Shown here: positions 1 to 5,030 of the stretch, piece after piece
Layout of the letters: every line of letters begins with the position of its first letter
How positions within the stretch are numbered: the stretch's first letter is position 1
Assembly: GCA_039812125.1 (NCBI GenBank)
Contig: JBDHZV010000121.1
Location: forward strand, 1 to 8,374
Source: Prado023 sp039812125
GTDB lineage: Bacteria > Actinomycetota > Actinomycetes > S36-B12 > CAIYMF01
Reading direction: 5' to 3'
Length of the DNA: 8,374 nt
Made by a program: the position numbers and the translations under genes
Notes under the pieces: model-generated
Told to the model about the DNA's origin: nothing
The model's input: only the letters and a program-made list of their open reading frames with translations
Database searches by the model: none

Positions 1-3000
1 TCGATCCGGTCGATCGCGCGGAGCACCGGCATCCCGTCCGCCACGCTCGGGGGCTACTTCAGCGGCCGGCACCTGCCGCCGGCGACCCAGCCCCAGGTGC
101 TGGAGGACCTGTTGGCCGAGCTCGGGGTGCACCGGACCGACGACGTGCAGCGGTGGCGCTCGGCCCTGGCCCGGGCGCGTCGCGCGACCCCGGGCCGACC
201 CGGCTCCAGCCCGGCGCGCCGCCCGAGTGCCGGATCAGGCGGTGCCTCGCCCTACCGGGGCCTGGAACCGTACACGGAGGGTGACGCGGCACTGTTCGTG
301 GGACGCGAGCACGTCGTGGACGCACTCGTCCAGGAGGTCGACCGGGCCGGTGCCGTGGGCGGCTCCCGGGTCGTGCTGGTGGTCGGGGCATCGGGGTCGG
401 GCAAGTCCTCCGTGCTCCGGGCCGGCCTGGTCCCGCGACTGACCAACCGCGACCACCTGCCCTGGCGCGCCGTCGTGATGGTGCCGGGCACAGCCCCGAC
501 CAGCGCCCTGGCCGCAGCCCGGGAGCAGCTCGCGGGTGCGACCCGGGCCCTGCTCGTCGTCGACCAGGCCGAGGAGATGTTCTCCCCGGAGGTGTCGCCC
601 GAGGCACGCCACGAGTTCCTCCAGGAGCTCGTGGAGCTGACCAGTGCGACCGACGCGGATGCGGCCGTCACCGTGGTCGTCGGCGGCCTGCGGGCCGACT
701 TCTACGGCCAGGCCGCGTCCGATCCCGACCTGCTGCCCGTGCTGCGCGACCACCAGGTGGTCCTGGGTGCGATGACGATCGCCGACCTGCGCAGGGCCGT
801 GGTGGAGCCCGCGGCGTCGCTGGGCGTCCAGGTCGACCCCGCCCTGGTGGACCTGGTGGTGCGGGACCTGACCCCACGCGGGGTGAGCACACAGGGCTAC
901 GAGGCCGGGGCGCTGCCGCTGGTCTCCCACGCCCTGCTCGCCTCGTGGGAGCACCACACCGGGGACCAGCTTGCCGTGGCCGACTACATCGCCTCCGGCG
1001 GCATCGCGGGCGCGGTCCAGCAGACCGCCGAGGGAGTCGTGGCGCGGCTGGACGACACGGGCCGGGCCGCCGCCCAGTGGTTGTTCGGCCAGCTGGTCAG
1101 TGTGGACGACGAGGGACTCATGGCCCGGCGGCGGGTCAGCCACGACGACCTGCGCCATCCGGACCCGCAGACCGACCTGGCCCTCGACGACGTCATCGAG
1201 GCGTTCGTCGCAGGGCGGCTGCTGACCGCCGGCGACGGCACCCTGCAGATCAGCCACGAAGCCCTGCTGCAGGCGTGGCCCCGCCTGCACGAGTGGGTGC
1301 TGACCGACCTGGACGCCGCACGCATGCAGCGCCGGATCTCCGAGGCGGCCGCCGTGTGGCGCGAGCGAGACCGCGACCCTGCCGCCCTGCTGCGCGGTGG
1401 GCCGCTCTCGGATGCCGAGGCCCTCGCGGCCCGACCGATCACCTCCCACCGCGTGCTGTCCGCGCCCGAGCTCGAGTTCGTCTCAGCGAGCACGGCCGAG
1501 ACGCAACGGATGCGGTCCGTCGAGCAGCGCCGCACCACCCGGCTGCGGGCGCTGCTGGCCACCATGACGGCACTTGCCGTGCTGGCCGGGGCCCTCGCCG
1601 GGGTGGCGCTCTGGGCCGGGGGCCGGGCCCGCCACGAGCAGGCGGTGGCGGCCCAGGCCCGCGATGACGCCCTGTCCCGGCAGCTGGCGATCGTGGCGGA
1701 CGACCTGCGCGCCCAGGACCCCGCGCTTGCCGCGCAGCTGTCCCTGGCCGCCGTGCGCACCTCGCCCACGGTCCAGGCCCGCTCCAGCCTGCTGGACTCC
1801 ACGGCCGTGCCGACGCCGTCGCGGTTCGCCGGGCCCGCCGGTGAGATGAACGCCGTGGCAAGTGCCGACGGCAGCCTGCTGGCGATCAGCGGCAAGGACA
1901 GCGTCACGAGGCTGTGGCGCCGGTCTGGGCAGCCCGGGACGACGGACCCGGCGCCGGCTGCCAGCGGCACCGAGATGCTCGGCGACTACGTGCGGATCGG
2001 CGACCTGCCCGCGGTCGCCAAGGGCGGCTCCGTGTACGCATCGGCCTTCAGCCCCGACGGTTCCTGGCTGGCCCTGGGCACGGCCACGGGTGCCGTCGTG
2101 CTCTGGGACGTCTCGGACCCGACGGCGCCGCGGCAGGGCCCGCTGCTGGTGGCCGAGGGCCCGCAGGTCCACGCCGTCGCATTCAGCAGCTCGGGTCGCC
2201 AGCTGGCCGCGGGGACCTCCGAGCCGGCCGTGCTGCGGTGGTCGCTGCCCCCGACCGGCGATCCCCACCCGCTGCCCAGCATCACGACCGGCTTCGACGG
2301 GATGCTGCAGTCCGTGGCCTACCGACCGGACGGCGACGTCCTGGCCACCGGCAGCGCCGACGGGATGATCCGGCTGTGGTCCTCGCCCAACGGCAGGGCC
2401 ACGCTGGTGGGGTCCGCGCAGGTGGGACCCAGCACCGACTTCGTCCTCGCAGTGGCCTTCAGCCCGGACGGATCGCTGCTGGCATCCGGGGAGAAGGGTC
2501 GCGTGGCCAGGATCTGGGACGTCCGTGACCCGGCCGCCCCCGTGCAGCAGGGTGAGCCCCTGGGTGGGTTCACCAGCTGGGTGAACACCATCGCGTTCGC
2601 CCCGGACGGCCGCAGTGTCGTCGCCGGGTCCTCGGACGGCACGATCCGGTTCTTCGACGTCCCCGGGGGGCTGCCCACCCTCGTGCTGCCGGCCCCGGCC
2701 GCGGTGACCGGCGTCCAGGTCGTCGGCTCGGGTTCGGCGCTGCTCACCAGTGAGATCGACGGGGTTGCCCGGCTGTGGCCGCTTCCCGGGCCAACCCTCG
2801 TCGGGTTCCTCGACACGGTCTGGTGCATCCTGCAGGACCGCGAGGCCTCCGAGCTGGCGGTGGCCGCAGGCACCGCGGACGGCGCGGTCCATGTGTATGA
2901 CACGACGGACCCGGGCAGTCCCCGCCCCCTGGCCACGCTCACGCCGCCCGCGGCCGCCGGTGCTGCCGACGGTGCCGCGGGCATGTCCGCCGACGGCCGC

Positions 3001-3858
3001 TGGATCGCCGCCGGCACGGGCACCGGCAGCGTCGCGGTCTGGGAGCGCACCGGACCGGGGCGCTACCGCGAGGCGGGCACCGTGACCTTGTCGGACAAGC
3101 TCGTCGGGACCGTGGACATCGAGGGGGATCCCTCGGTCCTGGCCGCCGTGTCCGACGACGGGTCCGTGGACCTGTGGACGCTCGAGCCCGGATCCGCACC
3201 CGAGCCCCTGGCCCAGCTCGACCTCCCGTCGCTGCCCCTCGGGCTCGCCTTCAGCCCCGGGGCCGGGTCGATCGCCGTGCCCGCCGCCGATGGGTCGGTC
3301 TACCGCTGGCGGCTGCCGGCACCCGGGGGATCCGGGGCCCCCGAGCAGCTGCCCACCCTGAGCGGGTTCGGCAACTACGTGTACGCCGTCGCGTTCGACC
3401 CCTCCGGTCGCTACGTGGCAGCAGGCAGCGCGGACCGGACGATCCGGATCTGGGATGTCAGCGAGCCGGCGGCGGCGGTCCCCGTCGGCGCCCCGATCCG
3501 CGGCCCTGCGAACACGGTCTACCAGCTGAACTGGCGGCCGGACGGCGCGGCCCTGGCTGCCGCGAGCAAGGAGGGCCGGGTCTGGATCTGGGACATGGCC
3601 GACAAGGCGAACCCACAGGTCAGCGCGACGCTCAACGCGGCTGGGACCGCGCTCTACGACGTCATGTTCACCCCCGACGGCACCACCCTGCGCGCCTCGG
3701 GAGCCGGCCGGGCTGTGCACACCTGGCAGGTCGACGTCGACGAGGTGGCCGGGCAGGTGTGCCAGCGCACCGGCACCGCGATGTCCCAGGCGGAGTGGGA
3801 GCAGGTGGCCCCCGGCGCGCCGTACACCCCGCCGTGCCCCGTCCCGGCCAGCAGCTGA
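1..3858 (+). CDS. HTH-nSTAND1 NTPase with transmembrane helix and WD40 repeats (5' end off window)
   Basis: Frame 1 is open from base 1 to the TGA at 3856-3858, giving 1285 residues. The start lies upstream. Seen: nt 1-81 encode a helix-turn-helix-like stretch (SIARSTGIPSATLGGYFSG), followed by a Ser/Pro/Arg linker. The nSTAND1 NTPase begins at YRGLEPY (about nt 250). It has Walker A GASGSGKSS (385-411), Walker B LLVVDQAEE (550-576), a conserved GLRADFYG (685-708) and the family-typical ISHEALLQAWPRL (1249-1287). A hydrophobic helix (about 1543-1623) is preceded by an Arg-rich segment. About 14 WD40 repeats follow (1846-3732), then a tail ending PYTPPCP. Known: STAND ATPases are signal-transduction switches or scaffolds that oligomerise on ligand binding, and some STAND proteins act in phage defence. 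Inferred: a membrane-anchored sensor or regulator; its ligand and output are unknown. An in-frame GTG at 97 is not credible as the start because it would cut off the HTH. The family call is firm and the function is not. Confidence 0.93.
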   Translation, partial: SIRSIARSTGIPSATLGGYFSGRHLPPATQPQVLEDLLAELGVHRTDDVQRWRSALARARRATPGRPGSSPARRPSAGSGGASPYRGLEPYTEGDAALFVGREHVVDALVQEVDRAGAVGGSRVVLVVGASGSGKSSVLRAGLVPRLTNRDHLPWRAVVMVPGTAPTSALAAAREQLAGATRALLVVDQAEEMFSPEVSPEARHEFLQELVELTSATDADAAVTVVVGGLRADFYGQAASDPDLLPVLRDHQVVLGAMTIADLRRAVVEPAASLGVQVDPALVDLVVRDLTPRGVSTQGYEAGALPLVSHALLASWEHHTGDQLAVADYIASGGIAGAVQQTAEGVVARLDDTGRAAAQWLFGQLVSVDDEGLMARRRVSHDDLRHPDPQTDLALDDVIEAFVAGRLLTAGDGTLQISHEALLQAWPRLHEWVLTDLDAARMQRRISEAAAVWRERDRDPAALLRGGPLSDAEALAARPITSHRVLSAPELEFVSASTAETQRMRSVEQRRTTRLRALLATMTALAVLAGALAGVALWAGGRARHEQAVAAQARDDALSRQLAIVADDLRAQDPALAAQLSLAAVRTSPTVQARSSLLDSTAVPTPSRFAGPAGEMNAVASADGSLLAISGKDSVTRLWRRSGQPGTTDPAPAASGTEMLGDYVRIGDLPAVAKGGSVYASAFSPDGSWLALGTATGAVVLWDVSDPTAPRQGPLLVAEGPQVHAVAFSSSGRQLAAGTSEPAVLRWSLPPTGDPHPLPSITTGFDGMLQSVAYRPDGDVLATGSADGMIRLWSSPNGRATLVGSAQVGPSTDFVLAVAFSPDGSLLASGEKGRVARIWDVRDPAAPVQQGEPLGGFTSWVNTIAFAPDGRSVVAGSSDGTIRFFDVPGGLPTLVLPAPAAVTGVQVVGSGSALLTSEIDGVARLWPLPGPTLVGFLDTVWCILQDREASELAVAAGTADGAVHVYDTTDPGSPRPLATLTPPAAAGAADGAAGMSADGRWIAAGTGTGSVAVWERTGPGRYREAGTVTLSDKLVGTVDIEGDPSVLAAVSDDGSVDLWTLEPGSAPEPLAQLDLPSLPLGLAFSPGAGSIAVPAADGSVYRWRLPAPGGSGAPEQLPTLSGFGNYVYAVAFDPSGRYVAAGSADRTIRIWDVSEPAAAVPVGAPIRGPANTVYQLNWRPDGAALAAASKEGRVWIWDMADKANPQVSATLNAAGTALYDVMFTPDGTTLRASGAGRAVHTWQVDVDEVAGQVCQRTGTAMSQAEWEQVAPGAPYTPPCPVPASS
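1846..3732 (+). repeat. WD40 repeat array, about 14 blades
   Basis: The C-terminal half of the STAND protein carries repeated units of the form VxxVAFSPDGxxLAxGxxDGxVxLWD. Recognisable cores begin near nt 1846, 2032, 2167, 2305, 2443, 2581, 2704, 2818, 2974, 3103, 3235, 3379, 3517 and 3652. The usual spacing is 38-52 codons, and the first gap is longer at 62. The seventh and eighth (VTGVQVVGSGSALL, VWCILQDREASELA) are the most degenerate, and the last ends in TWQV. Fourteen is twice seven, so two seven-bladed beta-propellers are the simplest reading. Such propellers normally bind protein partners. The repeats diverge at the DNA level and are not a recent tandem duplication. Confidence 0.88.
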
Positions 3859-3906
3859 GGGCGCAGCGCGGCTGTACGGGGTTGTACGGGATCCGCCCGC
3901 GCCTCA
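3856..3906 (+). terminator. Possible terminator stem around two direct repeats after the STAND gene
   Basis: The stop region TGAGGGCGC (3856-3864) can pair with GCGCCTCA (3899-3906) if one G bulges, and an inner GCGG/CCGC pairing is also possible. The enclosed segment holds TGTACGGG twice (3873-3880 and 3883-3890), exactly 10 bp apart. There is no T-run after the stem, so a factor-independent terminator is only weakly supported. Stems of this quality arise by chance in GC-rich DNA. The same repeats could instead be a small protein-binding site. Confidence 0.22.
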
Positions 3907-4019
3907 GACACCGGGCCCCGGCGTCGGCCACAGTGATGCCGTGACGGTCGACGCACGGCAGGGCCGCACCGCTCCCAGGCGGGGAGGGGCGGTCGTCCAG
4001 CCCGCAGCACCGGCCACGC

Positions 4020-4062
4020 CCGGTCCGTCCAGTGACTGCAGGGGGGTCACTGGTCGGACCGG
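4020..4062. promoter_or_regulatory. Long near-perfect inverted repeat / hairpin
   Basis: The left arm 4020-4036 (CCGGTCCGTCCAGTGAC) and right arm 4046-4062 (GTCACTGGTCGGACCGG) are complementary at 16 of 17 positions. The one mismatch is T4028 against T4054. The loop is 9 nt (TGCAGGGGG). The repeat lies 161 nt after the STAND stop codon and 57 nt before the hydrolase start. No T-run follows on either strand. It could be an actinobacterial terminator lacking a U-tract, an operator for a dimeric repressor, or a structured leader for the hydrolase mRNA. The inverted repeat itself is certain, but its role is not. Confidence 0.55.
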
Positions 4063-4107
4063 TCGCACCGCCGTGCGCGTGGGATGCGCCTGTCCCACCC
4101 CGGTGTC

Positions 4108-4111
4108 AGGA
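4108..4111 (+). promoter_or_regulatory. Ribosome binding site fixing the hydrolase start
   Basis: AGGA sits 8 nt before the ATG at 4120. It favours that codon over the in-frame ATG at 4084, which has only a GTGGG upstream and would add twelve residues (MRLSHPGVRIDA) outside the conserved fold. Confidence 0.5.
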
Positions 4112-4119
4112 TCGATGCC

Positions 4120-5019
4120 ATGGACAGATCCGAGGACCGGACCAGCCGGACCATCCGGCGTCACGACGGGCGCACCCTGTGCTTCGCCGAGTGGGGGGAC
4201 CCGCACGGCTTCCCCGTCCTGGCCCTGCACGGCACGCCGGGTGGCCGGCTGAACCGCCACCCAGACGAGTCCCGGTACGCCGAGGCTGGGGCTCGGGTCA
4301 TCACGTACGACCGGCCCGGGTACGGCCGGTCGGACCGGCTGCCCGGACGGCAGGTGGTCGATGCGGTGGCCGATGTCGAGGCGATCGTCGACCACCTCGG
4401 GATCGAGCGGTTCGCCGTGACCGGCGGCTCGGGGGGCGGCCCGCACAGCCTGGCCGTGGCCGCGCGCCTGCCCGAGCGCGTCGTGCGGGCCCGCTGCGAG
4501 GTCGGCCTGGCTCCCCATGACGCGGCCGACCTCGACTTCTTCGCCGGCATGGACCCCCTCAACGTGACCGAGTTCTCGTGGGCCGAGCAGGGCGAGCCGG
4601 TCCTCGTCCCGGAGCTCGAGCGGGAGCTGGCGGCGATGGCCGCACGGGTCGCCGTGGACCCGGCGGGGCTGCTCGGCGATGACTGGGGCCTGGACGAGGC
4701 CGACCGTGCGGTGCTCGGCCGGCCCGATGTGGGGCGGGTGATCCAGGAGGCCACGGCCGACCTGGCCCGTGGCGGCCCCTGGGGCTGGGTCGACGACGAC
4801 CTCGCGTTCACCCGCCCCTGGGGCTTCGACGTCGCCGAGATCACGGCGCCCGTGGAGATCCGGTACGGGGTGCGCGACGTGCTGGTCCCGGCTGCGCACG
4901 GGCGCTGGCTGGCCCGCCACGTCCCGAGCGCACGAGAGGTCGTCGACACGACGGCGGGGCACATGGCCGATCCGGACGCGATCCTGCATCGCCTGCGCTG
5001 GCTGGTGCACGGCGACTGA
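4120..5019 (+). CDS. Alpha/beta hydrolase
   Basis: A 299-residue protein of the alpha/beta-hydrolase fold, probably cytoplasmic since no signal peptide or membrane segment is visible. Seen: oxyanion-hole motif HGTPGG (residues 37-42), the strand and loop ITYDRPGYGRSD (61-72), nucleophile elbow TGGSGGG with Ser104, a variable lid (about 125-235), Asp253 in YGVRDVLVP as the acid and His281 in TAGHMADPDA as the general base. The triad appears complete, so the enzyme should be active as an esterase, peptidase or related C-X bond hydrolase. Substrate cannot be read from the sequence. The sequence resembles the broad proline-iminopeptidase-like and epoxide-hydrolase-like groups without a diagnostic feature of either. 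The start is the ATG at 4120, preceded by AGGA. The gene stands alone on its strand, 261 bp after the STAND gene, and converges on ligD with 8 bp between the stop codons. Nothing in the context suggests a pathway. Confidence 0.92.
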   Translation: MDRSEDRTSRTIRRHDGRTLCFAEWGDPHGFPVLALHGTPGGRLNRHPDESRYAEAGARVITYDRPGYGRSDRLPGRQVVDAVADVEAIVDHLGIERFAVTGGSGGGPHSLAVAARLPERVVRARCEVGLAPHDAADLDFFAGMDPLNVTEFSWAEQGEPVLVPELERELAAMAARVAVDPAGLLGDDWGLDEADRAVLGRPDVGRVIQEATADLARGGPWGWVDDDLAFTRPWGFDVAEITAPVEIRYGVRDVLVPAAHGRWLARHVPSAREVVDTTAGHMADPDAILHRLRWLVHGD

Positions 5020-5030
5020 CCCACCGGTCA
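5017..5030. other. Small palindrome joining two convergent stop codons
   Basis: TGACC (5017-5021), loop CACC (5022-5025) and GGTCA (5026-5030) form a perfect 5-bp inverted repeat. Its left arm starts with the TGA of the hydrolase and its right arm ends with the TGA of ligD on the other strand. It is the only symmetric element in the 8-bp gap between the genes. It is short for a terminator, so any bidirectional termination role is a guess, and the two transcripts probably overlap. Confidence 0.25.

Noticed and set aside
97..99. GTG as the start of the STAND protein
   Set aside because: The frame is open to base 1, and upstream codons encode a convincing helix-turn-helix, so the gene begins outside the window.
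1483..3720. A 745-codon open frame on the - strand opposite the WD40 region
   Set aside because: The translation is low-complexity Gly/Arg/His with no recognisable fold and lies opposite clear WD40 repeats.
4084..4086. Alternative hydrolase start at the upstream ATG
   Set aside because: It lacks a good ribosome binding site, while the ATG at 4120 has AGGA at 8-nt spacing. The extra residues fall outside the fold.
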